Assembly: GCA_913060515.1 (NCBI GenBank)
Contig: CAJXRZ010000049.1
Coordinates: 1-43,029 of the forward strand
From: an uncultured Pseudomonadota bacterium
Lineage (GTDB): Bacteria > Myxococcota_A > UBA796 > CAJQPC01
DNA: 43,029 bases
Direction of reading: 5' to 3'
Position 1 is the first letter of the stretch. Each line of letters begins with the position of its first letter. Shown here one piece after another: positions 8,101-16,576 of the stretch. The notes beneath the pieces are model-generated. The model searched no databases and was not told the DNA's origin. It worked only from the letters and a program-made list of their open reading frames with translations. Both the position numbers and the translations under genes were made by a program.

Positions 8101-8123
8101 GCCTATCGAATAGAATTCTGTTT

Positions 8124-8606
8124 ATGAGCCAAATTGCCCCCCTGGATCGAATCGACTTCGACATCCTGCGTCACCTTCGGGATGACGCGCGGCTGTCCAA
8201 CAAGGAGCTGGCCGCCCGTATCGGCCTTGCTCCCTCTACTTGCCTGGGTCGGGTGCGCCGATTGGTGGACCAAGGCGCTCTGGTGGGCTTCCACGCGGAG
8301 CTGGACCCAGGCGCTGCCCAGGTTGGGCTTCAGGCCTTGATGCTGGTCGCGCTCACCCAACACAGCCGCGACCGGTTGCGCACCTTTCAAGACCACGTCG
8401 CCAGTCTGGAGGAGGTCGTGCAGGCCTTTCATGTCAGCGGCAAGTACGACTACATCCTGCACGTCGCTGTGCGGGACTCAGATCACCTGCGGGATCTGGC
8501 CTTGGACTCCTTCACCACGCGTGAAGAGGTCGCTCAGATCGAGACCAGCTTGGTCTTTGATCGGCTCAACGCCGGGGGCATTCCTGTCTACGGCGGCCGG
8601 GACTAG
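8124..8606 (+). CDS. Lrp/AsnC family transcriptional regulator
   Basis: This 160-residue protein has the standard Lrp/AsnC layout: an N-terminal helix-turn-helix (LDRIDFDILRHLRDDARLSN, then KELAARIGLAPSTCLGRVRRL, residues about 7-50) and a C-terminal RAM ligand-binding/oligomerisation domain (VVQAFHVSGKYDYILHVAVRD, about residues 105-125). ATG 8124 is chosen because the family normally begins with a short tail before LDxxDxxIL; an upstream in-frame ATG adds 12 atypical residues. It is divergent from a Cys/Met PLP enzyme, so it most likely senses a sulphur or branched amino acid and controls that gene and itself. It converges with the Lon-domain gene with 7 bases between stops. Confidence 0.95.
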   Translation: MSQIAPLDRIDFDILRHLRDDARLSNKELAARIGLAPSTCLGRVRRLVDQGALVGFHAELDPGAAQVGLQALMLVALTQHSRDRLRTFQDHVASLEEVVQAFHVSGKYDYILHVAVRDSDHLRDLALDSFTTREEVAQIETSLVFDRLNAGGIPVYGGRD

Positions 8607-8613
8607 CGGGCGG

Positions 8614-9183
8614 TCAATGTACCCAAGCCACGCCCGAGCGGGTGTCTAGGCGCTCCAGGACTTCGACCAAGATCTCGGAGAGATCTGGGCAAGCCAGCAC
8701 GCCTGTGGTGCTCAATCGGTCGCCCAAGTTGTGGGCCAGTCGGTACACCGCATCGCTGGGCTTTTGGCAGTGCTGGACCAGGCCCAGGTTTTCGGACCAC
8801 ATGGCGTAGGTGGCCATGGCGGCCTCGGCAGCGTCCGAATCTAGAAGGGCTGGAGCGCGGTTGACCCGCGCGGTCAGCAGGATGAGCTGGGGGAGCAGGG
8901 TGTCGATGGTGACGCGGGAGACCCCTTCAATACAGATCTTCTGCTGTCCCGATGCCGTGGTCCAGTGCCGCAGGACCCGGCCCGTGCAAGCTTGGGGATT
9001 CAGGTCCCTCAGGGAGCGGGGAGTGGCCTGTGTGGCGCGTTTCTGCTGGGCGAAGACCAAGAGTCCGGAGCCGGCTCTCTCTAGTGCGGCCAGTGTCCCG
9101 GTGCGGCCGACAAGCAGCTCAGCCCTCGTCCCTGGAAGCAGGGCGACGTCACGCAGGGGAATGAGCGGCAGGGGGGGCGACAT
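8614..9183 (-). CDS. Stand-alone Lon N-terminal (LON substrate-binding) domain protein
   Basis: About 189 residues from ATG 9183 (an in-frame ATG at 9219 would add 12 residues; neither has a clear ribosome site). The N-terminus PLPLIPLRDVALLPGTRAEL is the hallmark opening of the Lon N-terminal domain. It is followed by the usual GTLAALERA, LLVFAQQK and KICIEGVSRVTI blocks and a helical bundle to the C-terminus. There is no AAA or Ser-Lys protease domain, so it cannot be an active Lon. Stand-alone LON-domain proteins are widespread in proteobacteria and are thought to bind peptides or act as adaptors. It is divergent from the EtfD-like gene with a 230-bp gap in which I see no clear feature. 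Confidence 0.85.
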   Translation of the reverse strand: MSPPLPLIPLRDVALLPGTRAELLVGRTGTLAALERAGSGLLVFAQQKRATQATPRSLRDLNPQACTGRVLRHWTTASGQQKICIEGVSRVTIDTLLPQLILLTARVNRAPALLDSDAAEAAMATYAMWSENLGLVQHCQKPSDAVYRLAHNLGDRLSTTGVLACPDLSEILVEVLERLDTRSGVAWVH

Positions 9184-9413
9184 GGAAGCAAGATAGTCCG
9201 CTTTGGGGCACCGATACATTACGGCGTATTACATCCCGGCCGGAGTGCTTGGGGACCTGTGTCTTTGCGCCACCATGCCCTGCGGCAGCGCAATGTGGGG
9301 CAGCCGCCCCCAATAGGATAGGTGGACTTTGCCCCTGAATCTGAATGGCCATTCAGTTCCCGCCGGCGCCCCCTGGGGTCGCCCGGCCCCGAGCTGACGA
9401 CCCGAGGCTTTGC

Positions 9414-11354
9414 ATGCAGTACATCCAAGCGGTTCTGATCCTTCTCTGTGCCCTCGCTGGCGCCGGCAGTGCCGGCTACATCGCTTGGACACGTCGTCTC
9501 AAGCATGTGTGGCCCAAGCGCGACCAGATCAAGATCATCAACAAAGCTGGGTTGTGGACCGGCATCTGGGAAGTGCTCTCCCAGAAGAAGGTCATCGCGA
9601 ACCGCCCTGGCGCGGGTGTCTTCCACTTTGCGGTGTTCTACGGCTTCGTGACCTTCGGTCTCAAGTCGGTCACCCACTTCTTCAACGGCCTGTTGGATCT
9701 GCAGCATCCCATCGGACTGGGGCCCTTGGACTACGTCCTGGACGGCGTCGCGGTGCTGGTGCTGCTGGGCGTCATCGCCCTGGCCATTCGCCGCTATACC
9801 GTCATGCGGAACCAGCTCACCCACATGCTGGAGTCCGGCATCGTGCTGGCCCTCATCGCCGGCTTGATGGTGACCTACTTGGTCGAGCGCTTCGTGCCGG
9901 GCATGGAAGACCTGAACAACACGGGCGCCATGGTGAACTGGTGGATTCACTTTTTGATCCTCTGCGGTTTCCCCAGCCTGATTGCCTACGGCAAGCACTT
10001 CCACTTGGTCGTTGGCCCAGTGAACGTGGTGCTCAAGCACATGACCGAGATTCCCGGCGACCGCGCGGTCCCTGGCATCGACCTGGACATGAGCGACGAG
10101 GACGCCACCGAGGAGTACTTCGAGGCTGAGTTGGCGCGCGTTGGTATGCCCAACGGTGTGAGCGACTTCAGCTTCCACACCCTCTTCGACCCAGCGGCCT
10201 GCATCGAGTGCGGTCGCTGCAACGATGCCTGCCCCTCTGCGGAAGCCGGCCTCAAGCCGCGCGAGCACTTCGTCTTGGCCTTCCGGGATCCAGACGCGAA
10301 CGAGGAGGCACTGGTGGAGCTCGCTCCTCCGGACATCGTCTCCACCTGCACCCAGTGCCGCGCCTGCGACACGGTCTGCCCCGTCGGCAACCGTCCCTCT
10401 AAGGCTGGTCTGGAGCTTCGCTCCCGCATGACCGCAGCCGGCGTGTACCCGCCACGTGCCCTGAAGGACACCGGCGCCAGCCCCGTGAGCAGCACCGGCA
10501 ACATCTTCGCTGCGGACAGCTCCGATCGAACCCAGTTCATCGAAGACAACAGCATCCCGATCTACGACGCCGAAGAGCACGACATCCTCTTCATCTTGGG
10601 CTGCCAGGGTTCCTACAGCCCCGATGTTCGCCCGGTGGTCGTCGCGACCGCGCGCTTGCTGGAAGCAGCTGGCGTGAAGTACGGCGTTCTGGAAGATGAG
10701 ACCTGCTGGGGCGAGGGCCTGCTGCACGGTGGTGGTGTCTTTGAGGACTGGCCCTTCTACAAGATCGAAAAGGTCGAGGAGCTCTCCGACTCCTTGGGCG
10801 AGGATCACACCAAGAAGATCCTCACCGTCTGTCCTCACTGTAGAGACAACGTCTCGACCCAGCTCTCGGCAGCCGCTGTGGAGATGGGCAAGGCACCCTT
10901 CACCGGCGTGATGAGTCACATCACCCTGCTCCTTGAGCTCATCGAGAGTGGCAAGCTCAAGATCGAGATGTCCAAGGAAGAGGTGGCGGTGCACCATCCC
11001 TGCAAGACCATCCACAACGATGAGACTGCTGCCTTCGACACCCTGTTGGCAAAGGCCGGCGTGACCGGTGTGACCTCTGGAAAGAGTCCTACTACGCCTG
11101 CATGCTGCGGCGGCGGCGGCGGCGGCTACCTCTGGGACAGCCCAGCCAAGGTGTCTAAGAACCGCTTCCAGACGATCATGGAGGAGACCCAGAAGGACAA
11201 GATCGTCACCGGCTGTCCTGGCTGTCACCGCATGTTGGCTGTGGCCAAGGACGAGGACACCAAGATCGAGGACATCTCCACCATGCTCTTCGAGCGTCTG
11301 CAGGGCGGCGGTTCAGGGGAGAAGAAGGAAGAGGAGCCCACTCCTGCCAAGTAG
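9414..11354 (+). CDS. etfD: Membrane Fe-S oxidoreductase, EtfD-type (NarI-like membrane domain + 2[4Fe-4S] + CCG domains)
   Basis: This 646-residue protein starts at ATG 9414 after a GAGG site. The N-terminal about 220 residues form several membrane helices with conserved His (VFHFAVFYGFVTFGLKSVTHFF, HFLILCGFPSLIAYGKHFHL), as in NarI/HdrE-type haem b domains. Two ferredoxin-like motifs follow, CIECGRCNDACP (from C263) and CTQCRACDTVCP (from C312). Two cysteine-rich CCG-type domains come next (GCQGSYSP...ETCWGEG...CPHCRDN and HHPCK...ACCGGGGGG at C564-C565...GCPGCH). This order matches EtfD, which passes electrons from electron-transfer flavoprotein (fatty-acid oxidation) to the membrane quinone pool. 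No etfAB genes are in this window. Heterodisulfide reductase-like labels are the alternative name. Confidence 0.9.
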   Translation: MQYIQAVLILLCALAGAGSAGYIAWTRRLKHVWPKRDQIKIINKAGLWTGIWEVLSQKKVIANRPGAGVFHFAVFYGFVTFGLKSVTHFFNGLLDLQHPIGLGPLDYVLDGVAVLVLLGVIALAIRRYTVMRNQLTHMLESGIVLALIAGLMVTYLVERFVPGMEDLNNTGAMVNWWIHFLILCGFPSLIAYGKHFHLVVGPVNVVLKHMTEIPGDRAVPGIDLDMSDEDATEEYFEAELARVGMPNGVSDFSFHTLFDPAACIECGRCNDACPSAEAGLKPREHFVLAFRDPDANEEALVELAPPDIVSTCTQCRACDTVCPVGNRPSKAGLELRSRMTAAGVYPPRALKDTGASPVSSTGNIFAADSSDRTQFIEDNSIPIYDAEEHDILFILGCQGSYSPDVRPVVVATARLLEAAGVKYGVLEDETCWGEGLLHGGGVFEDWPFYKIEKVEELSDSLGEDHTKKILTVCPHCRDNVSTQLSAAAVEMGKAPFTGVMSHITLLLELIESGKLKIEMSKEEVAVHHPCKTIHNDETAAFDTLLAKAGVTGVTSGKSPTTPACCGGGGGGYLWDSPAKVSKNRFQTIMEETQKDKIVTGCPGCHRMLAVAKDEDTKIEDISTMLFERLQGGGSGEKKEEEPTPAK

Positions 11355-11375
11355 CGGCTGGGTGTGAGACTCAAG

Positions 11376-11411
11376 AAGGGCAGCCCAAAAGTTGGGTTGC
11401 CCTTTCTTTTT
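11376..11411 (+). terminator. Rho-independent terminator after the EtfD-like gene
   Basis: A 13-bp stem, AAGGGCAGCCCAA (11376-11388) with TTGGGTTGCCCTT (11392-11404) and one G-T wobble, has a 3-base loop. It is followed by TCTTTTT. It lies 22 bases after the stop codon. The first possible ATG of the next gene falls inside this hairpin. Confidence 0.9.
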
Positions 11412-13125
11412 GTCTCGCTTCAGAGGATCCTTGGAAGGTCCGATTGTTGGACCAACCACCCAAAAGGCTGAATCGTTGACGAGGACAGGCACAGCACAGA
11501 CCCATCAAGACGAGCTCGAGAGGCTCACGGTCTACGCGGCCTTCTTGGCGGTGCTCGGCGCGGTGTTTTCGGTGGTCGCCTACGTACATCAGGGTTCAGG
11601 CACCATCTCCCAGCCTTATGTGATCACCTTGCTCGTGGGCCCCGCCTACTTGGTGGGTCGGCACGTCAACGTGCGCGTAGGCACCTTTCTTGTCTCTTTG
11701 GTCAGCTTGGCCCTGCTCTTTGGCGTAGGCTGGGTGCAGGGACGCGGCGCGAGCATGATGGGTTGGATGTCCATTCCCTTCTTGGGGCATGCGCTGGTCA
11801 GCTTTCGGGCGGACGCCGGGGTGATGTTGGCTCTGAGCGCCATCCTGAGCGTGTGGCTGGAGGCTCAGTTCTCTGAGCTGACGCAGTATGCCAATGGTGT
11901 CATCTCCATCATCGGCTTCTTCGCTGTGCTCTATGCGGCGGTCTGGCTCTTCATGCGGGCCCGCCGAGCCGCCATTCTGGAGCTGCAAGCCAGCGTTCGT
12001 GAGCTGGAAGAGGAGTCGGAGCAGCGCCGCTTGGCAGAGGCCCGAGCCCGAGAGGCTGAGCGTCGTCAGGCGGACTTTCTCGCGATGATGAGCCATGAGA
12101 TCCGCACTCCGCTGCACGGCATCGTCGGGCTCTCCCAGCTTCTGAGTGAAGGAGACGCAGGGGAGCGCGCCCCGGCCTACTTGGCTGCTCTTGGTGGCAG
12201 CAGCCAGGTGCTGCTCTCCTTGCTCAACGATGTGTTGGACCTGGCCAAGTTGGACTCAGGGGAGCTGGAGATCTGTCCGCGGCCCACAGCCATCCGTGCC
12301 CTCTGCACGCGAATCCTCACCGGCTACCAGGGCGCCATCTCCACCGACAAGGTCAAGCTGAGTCTGGATGTGGAGCTGGCTGTTCCTGTTGGTCTGATGC
12401 TCGATGAGGCACGCGTGACGGAGATCTTGGGGAACCTGATCGGGAACGCCGCCAAGTTCACCGAGGCCGGAGAGATCCAGGTTTCCGTGGGATGGGCCGA
12501 GGGTCAGCTTGAGCTGCAAGTCCGGGACACGGGTTCGGGCATCCCGCCCGCACAGATCTCGGGCATCTTTGATCGCTACAGTAAGGGCGCGGACGGTCGA
12601 CAGCGTGGCAGCGGTTTGGGGCTAGCCCTGGTTCGAGAGCTGGTGGTTGCGATGGAAGGAGACATAGAGGTGGAGAGCTCCGAGGGCGTTGGCAGCCTCT
12701 TTGTCGTTCGACTGCCCACTGAAGCGGTCGAGGTGGAGCTGAGCGCCCAGCCCAAGGAACGAGTGGATGGACTGCATCTGCTGCTTGTGGATGACAACGC
12801 AGTCAATCGCTTCGTCGGCCAGAACCTCTTCGAGAGCCGAGGTGCACAAGTCACTCTGGCGGAGAGCGGATTGGCCGCCCTGGGCTTGTTGGGTGGGGGA
12901 TTGAAACCGGACGTGGTCATCACCGATCTGCACATGCCAGGCCTGGACGGATTGGCGTTGTTGGAGCGAATTCGCGCCTTGGATGTGAGTTTGCCCGTCG
13001 TGGCCTTCTCTGCAGCCGTGGGCGATGAGCGGGCCTCGGCCATGAACGCCGGTATGGGGGCCTTTCTGCCCAAACCAGTGGACCTGAACACCGCCTGTCG
13101 AACCCTACGGTCGCTCGCGGGTTGA
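11392..13125 (+). CDS. Hybrid sensor histidine kinase with C-terminal receiver
   Basis: Up to 577 residues. The N-terminus has about six membrane helices (residues 45-190), then a coiled-coil linker rich in Glu/Arg (197-225). The HisKA domain has FLAMMSHEIRTPLHGIVGLSQLL (phospho-His H235). HATPase_c has the N box GNLIGNAAKF and G box DTGSGIPPAQ. A receiver begins at LHLLLVDDNAVNR with phospho-acceptor D512 in ITDLHMPGLDG and a C-terminal FLPKP. It is a membrane-anchored phosphorelay kinase; the signal and partner are unknown. The ATG at 11392 lies inside the preceding terminator, so translation more likely begins later; TTG 11476, with AAAAGG upstream, is the best candidate. No response regulator gene adjoins it. 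Confidence 0.92.
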   Translation: MGCPFFLSRFRGSLEGPIVGPTTQKAESLTRTGTAQTHQDELERLTVYAAFLAVLGAVFSVVAYVHQGSGTISQPYVITLLVGPAYLVGRHVNVRVGTFLVSLVSLALLFGVGWVQGRGASMMGWMSIPFLGHALVSFRADAGVMLALSAILSVWLEAQFSELTQYANGVISIIGFFAVLYAAVWLFMRARRAAILELQASVRELEEESEQRRLAEARAREAERRQADFLAMMSHEIRTPLHGIVGLSQLLSEGDAGERAPAYLAALGGSSQVLLSLLNDVLDLAKLDSGELEICPRPTAIRALCTRILTGYQGAISTDKVKLSLDVELAVPVGLMLDEARVTEILGNLIGNAAKFTEAGEIQVSVGWAEGQLELQVRDTGSGIPPAQISGIFDRYSKGADGRQRGSGLGLALVRELVVAMEGDIEVESSEGVGSLFVVRLPTEAVEVELSAQPKERVDGLHLLLVDDNAVNRFVGQNLFESRGAQVTLAESGLAALGLLGGGLKPDVVITDLHMPGLDGLALLERIRALDVSLPVVAFSAAVGDERASAMNAGMGAFLPKPVDLNTACRTLRSLAG

Positions 13126-13194
13126 GCGTTCGCTGGGATGGCATTCCTTCGCTCTGGGCCATCGCCTGCAGAGCGAGAAGATGAAGAGCCCTCG

Positions 13195-14883
13195 CTATTT
13201 GACCCGGTGGCCGCCCATCTCGTTGTTGAAGACCCAAGCGACGACCTCGCCGATCTCGAACTTGTCGCTCATGTAGGACTGAATGGTCGCAGCGGCTGAG
13301 CCGGCGACGCGCAAGTCCGTGCGGGCCTGGATCATGCGGCGAGCGCGATCACGCCAGCGCTCCAAGTTGCGGGGCCGCAGGTCCACCCAACCCTTGGCGG
13401 CCCAAGCGTCCACGGAGCTGGCGCTCATGGGCACGCTGGTCTTGTGTCCCAAGACCTCGGGCACGTTGATGCGGGGCCCGCGCAGCAAGGTTGCGCCGTC
13501 GGGCAGCAGGATTGGAATCCCAATGCTTGGGGCCAGACTGCCGACCTGGGTCGCCTCGAGCGCGGCGTGTAGGCGGTCTGCGGCGACCCGTGCGTCGGCT
13601 GCGTCGTTGGCGACCGCTTCCAGGGTTCCGTAGACGTGGCCAAGGAGCGCGCCTTCGAAGAGCAGCTTGGAGAGCTCGGGTGGGCCCAAGCGGCCAAGGG
13701 CGATGCTGGGCACGCCGCTGTTGTTCTCCAAGCTGGCCTGCTCGACAGCTTCCAGGTCCTGCAGGGCGACGCCTCGCACCAGACCGGCCTTGTAGCTGGG
13801 ATCGAGCACTGCGCCGTCCAGTGCGGAGATGATGTCCCGGCCCGTGGTAGCGCCGCGAATCTCACGCACCACGATGGCCGCGATCTCCTCGGGGGTGACG
13901 TACTCCATCTGTCCAAGAGCGGTGATCGCGCTGAACTCGCCACGGGTGAACACGCCGTTCTCACCGGTGTCCACCACGGCGACATCCAGTGCGCCGGTGA
14001 CGGGGTAGCCCTTGGCGTCGTCTCGGAGCTCCAAGGCGTCTCCGGCCTTCAGAGCCAGCGCTTGTGCCTGCACCAAGTCGCGGTTGCCGTGCTTGTCGCG
14101 AACCTGCTTTACGGTCACAGCGCGGTAGCCGATCATCGCGGCTGGCTTGACCTCCTTCACAATGGGGGCGCCGGGGGTGCGGGCCAGAAGGAAGAGCAGG
14201 CCCGTGTGGCCGAACGCGGCCTCGTTCTTGGCCAGGAGCTTCTTGGAAGGGCGGTCCTCGGAGTGGGTGTAGGGAATGTTCATTCCCATGCCGCCGGTGC
14301 CGGTGGTTCCGACCTTCACGTAGACCTTCACTCCGACCTCGATGGTGGACCGGTGAACGAAGCGTACGTGGCGGATCAGCTGTGGGACCGACTGAGAGAG
14401 CAGAAAGCCTTCCAGATCGCTTGTTCCCTTCGGATCAAAGCCGTCCTCGCCGATCCACTCTTGAACCTTGGCGGCACCATCGAAGATGTCCAGGTAGCTA
14501 AAGCCCGTTGCGGTGTTCACGCAGTCCACGACGACCTGAGGCTTGTGCTCGCGAAGCATGCCCACCAGCTGGTTTCCCTCGTAGGCCGCGTCAAAGTCGC
14601 CGTACACCGCACCCAGGAGTGCAGCCCGGGTCTTTGGGTCCGCCATCATCTCGCCGCGGGCGGAGTTGGCCAGATCGTGGCTCACGAAGAGGTTGCCCCA
14701 GGCTGGAACAAAGTTGACCTTGCCAGGGAACTCTCGCTCGAATGCCTCGCACGAGGCCACCGCTTCTTCGCGCTTCAGAGACGCCACCACAATGGTGTCG
14801 GGCTCTAGGGCGTGGCAGATGTGCCGAACGACCTGAGTTCCAACCAAACCGGCGCCACCAAGAATGAGAAAACGGGTGTACAT
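13195..14883 (-). CDS. NAD(P)-binding SDR-type (Rossmann) protein, 562 residues
   Basis: Starts at ATG 14883 (AGGAG about 10 bases upstream). The N-terminus RFLILGGAGLVGTQVVRHI holds the dinucleotide-binding GGxGxxG (residues 9-15) of extended short-chain dehydrogenases or saccharopine-dehydrogenase-like proteins. Further blocks include VVVDCVNTATGFSYLDIFDG (a typical second-half sheet) and HVRFVHRSTIEVGVKVYVKVGTTGTGGMGMNIP, where substrate residues would lie. At about 560 residues it is far longer than a normal SDR (250-350). The C-terminal 200 residues (FEGALLGHVYGTLEAVAND and onward) are a separate helical region with no match I recognise. The substrate is not known. It is divergent from the RNase Z-like gene across 87 bases, so the two may share regulation. 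Confidence 0.8.
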   Translation of the reverse strand: MYTRFLILGGAGLVGTQVVRHICHALEPDTIVVASLKREEAVASCEAFEREFPGKVNFVPAWGNLFVSHDLANSARGEMMADPKTRAALLGAVYGDFDAAYEGNQLVGMLREHKPQVVVDCVNTATGFSYLDIFDGAAKVQEWIGEDGFDPKGTSDLEGFLLSQSVPQLIRHVRFVHRSTIEVGVKVYVKVGTTGTGGMGMNIPYTHSEDRPSKKLLAKNEAAFGHTGLLFLLARTPGAPIVKEVKPAAMIGYRAVTVKQVRDKHGNRDLVQAQALALKAGDALELRDDAKGYPVTGALDVAVVDTGENGVFTRGEFSAITALGQMEYVTPEEIAAIVVREIRGATTGRDIISALDGAVLDPSYKAGLVRGVALQDLEAVEQASLENNSGVPSIALGRLGPPELSKLLFEGALLGHVYGTLEAVANDAADARVAADRLHAALEATQVGSLAPSIGIPILLPDGATLLRGPRINVPEVLGHKTSVPMSASSVDAWAAKGWVDLRPRNLERWRDRARRMIQARTDLRVAGSAAATIQSYMSDKFEIGEVVAWVFNNEMGGHRVK

Positions 14884-14970
14884 GCTGAGGGGTCTCCTGC
14901 GGTGCCCTGTCCTAACACCTCCGTGGTGACTAAAGGGGTGGGCCACCAAGCCTTGACCCCGGATTCCCTC

Positions 14971-15795
14971 ATGCTTCAGCTCTCTGGCATCGCGATTGAC
15001 GCCACCAGCGTGGGTGGACTGGAGACCTGCATCCAGCTCCCTGGGCTCAAGTTGGCCCTGGACATTGGCCGCTGCCCGCGCAGCGCCGTGCTGCAGGACA
15101 CCGTGCTCATCACCCATGGCCACATGGACCACATCGGCGGTGTCTGCTACCACGCCGCCACCCGTGGATTGATGGGACTCACGCCACCCACCTACGTGAT
15201 CGGGCCCGAGAACGAGGCCGCCTTCAAGGCCCTGTTCAACGCCTACCGCCGCTTGGATCGCAGCCGCTTGGCCCACGAGCTCATCGTTGTTGGCCCAGGG
15301 GAGCGCATCCCACTGCGGAACAACCACTTTGCTGTGCCCTTCCGCTCGATCCACCGTGTGCCCTGCCAGGGCTACTCCGTCTGGAGCTCCAAGAAGAAGC
15401 TCAAGGCCGAGTACCAGGGCCTAAGCGGGCATGAGATCCGGGATCTGCGCGTGGCTGGGAAGGAGATCACGGACACCCTGGAGTACCCCGTGCTCTCCTT
15501 CACCGGAGACTCCCTCATCGAGGTGCTCGAGAAAGAAGAGGTCGTGCGCAAGTCCAAGGTGCTGGTCATGGAGGTCACCTTCGTAGACGACCGTGTCTCC
15601 GTGGAGCAGTGCCGCAGCAAGGGCCACATCCACCTGGATGAGGTTGTGGAGCGGGCGGAGCTCTTTGAGAACGAGAGCATCCTGTTTACGCACTTCTCTG
15701 CGCGCTACTCGGCTAAGCAGATCATCGCTGCGCTGGACGAGAAGTTGCCGCCTGGGCTGCGAGAGCGGGTCACGCCGCTGGTGCACTCTCACTGA
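14971..15795 (+). CDS. Metallo-beta-lactamase fold hydrolase, RNase Z-like
   Basis: This 274-residue protein is from ATG 14971 (an upstream in-frame start exists, but its extension runs antisense into the divergent gene). The zinc-binding motif is VLITHGHMDHIGG (residues about 46-58), the HxHxDH signature. Further family landmarks are FRSIHRVPCQGYSVW, the VLSFTGDSLIEVL aspartate block (compare YTGDT of RNase Z) and ILFTHFSARYSAKQI, which resembles the THFSxRY of tRNase Z. This supports a 3'-tRNA-processing or RNase Z-like hydrolase. It is shorter than E. coli RNase Z (305) and lacks an obvious exosite arm, so a non-tRNA substrate is possible. Confidence 0.86.
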   Translation: MLQLSGIAIDATSVGGLETCIQLPGLKLALDIGRCPRSAVLQDTVLITHGHMDHIGGVCYHAATRGLMGLTPPTYVIGPENEAAFKALFNAYRRLDRSRLAHELIVVGPGERIPLRNNHFAVPFRSIHRVPCQGYSVWSSKKKLKAEYQGLSGHEIRDLRVAGKEITDTLEYPVLSFTGDSLIEVLEKEEVVRKSKVLVMEVTFVDDRVSVEQCRSKGHIHLDEVVERAELFENESILFTHFSARYSAKQIIAALDEKLPPGLRERVTPLVHSH

Positions 15796-15844
15796 AGCTG
15801 GCTCGCGCCCGCAGCACCAAGGAGAAGAGGTGAAGGTGACCGAG

Positions 15845-16141
15845 ATGAGCATCGCCATGTTCGAGGCCAGCGCGCTCTCCGAGGAGGCCTTCACCCACGA
15901 GGCCCACGTCTACATGGGCTGACTCTACATCCGGGAGTTCGGCGCCGACGAAGGCCTGCTTCGCTTCGACGCGGCGCTGCGCCGACTGGTCAAGGTGCTG
16001 GGCGCGGAGTCCATCTACAGCGCCATGACCACCTGGCTCTTCATGAAGCTGATCGCCGCGCGCATGCAGCCCGGCCAGGGCTGGACGGAATTCAGGCAAG
16101 ACAACGGCGATCTCTTCGAGGGCCGACCCAAGAAGTCCTGA
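15845..16141 (+). pseudogene. Small helical protein gene interrupted by one in-frame TGA
   Basis: Reading from ATG 15845 gives 25 residues (ending THEAHVYMG), a TGA at 15920-15922, then 72 more codons in the same frame (LYIREFGADEGLLRFDAALRR and onward) to a TGA at 16139. From memory, both halves match one small family with the pattern FTHxxHVRxAWLYL...RF..GLRRFA...G....YH.T.T. The stop sits where the family has Trp, so a single TGG to TGA change explains it. A ribosome-like AGAGGTGA lies upstream. TGA is used as a normal stop elsewhere in the window. It is either a recent pseudogene or a base error. Confidence 0.75.
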
Positions 16142-16156
16142 CCCAAAAGCCCAGCA

Positions 16157-16576
16157 CTACTCCCCGCAGAGCGCCTGGCAGGCCACCACAACATCCGCGC
16201 TGTTCTCCCCGTCCACAAGCGTGATGCTCGTTGCTGGACTGGTGCCCCAGATGCCGGTGTGGGTCTCCGGGTCCTGCACGGTTCGAACCTGCAGCACCCA
16301 CTCCCCCAGGCTCAGATCCTCCAACAACACCGCCCGGTCATCGCAGGGCTGGGCCAGCACGCTCGCCTCACCGCTGGCGGCCTCCAGGTCGATCCAGAGG
16401 CTCTCGGCGTAGGCCGTCTGGCAGCCCGTCGCCTCGGGGACGTAGTCGGAGAAAGTAGCTAAGATGCTCAAGGAGGCAGATCCTTCCGCCTCCGAGTCGG
16501 TCCCGCCGCCCTCGCAGGCGCAGAGAGTGAGCATCGTCAAAACGGAGAGCACAGTCGAGGTCTTCATGGCGCTCAT
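16157..16576 (-). CDS. Small lipoprotein, last gene of the MscS operon
   Basis: This 139-residue lipoprotein has the lipobox TLCAC, with lipidated Cys21. The mature part has a short Gly/Ser/Glu tether, then a compact domain with probable beta strands (SASLSILATFSDYV, SLWIDLEAASGEAS, WVLQVRTVQDPET, TSITLVDGENSADVVVAC), which looks like a carboxypeptidase-regulatory or Ig-like sandwich. Cysteines at GCQTAY, QPCDD and ACQALC may pair. Its ATG (16576) overlaps the stop of the hydrolase gene (ATGA), showing translational coupling and fixing the start. No function is recognised; it is probably on the periplasmic face of a membrane. Confidence 0.82.
   Translation of the reverse strand: MSAMKTSTVLSVLTMLTLCACEGGGTDSEAEGSASLSILATFSDYVPEATGCQTAYAESLWIDLEAASGEASVLAQPCDDRAVLLEDLSLGEWVLQVRTVQDPETHTGIWGTSPATSITLVDGENSADVVVACQALCGE

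Noticed and set aside
9219-11228. Long minus-strand ORF of 669 residues
   Set aside because: It is antisense to the EtfD-like gene, lacks any motif, and arises from GC-rich codon structure.
15920-15922. Selenocysteine TGA
   Set aside because: The surrounding family has Trp here, no SECIS hairpin is evident just after it, and no selenoprotein context exists.
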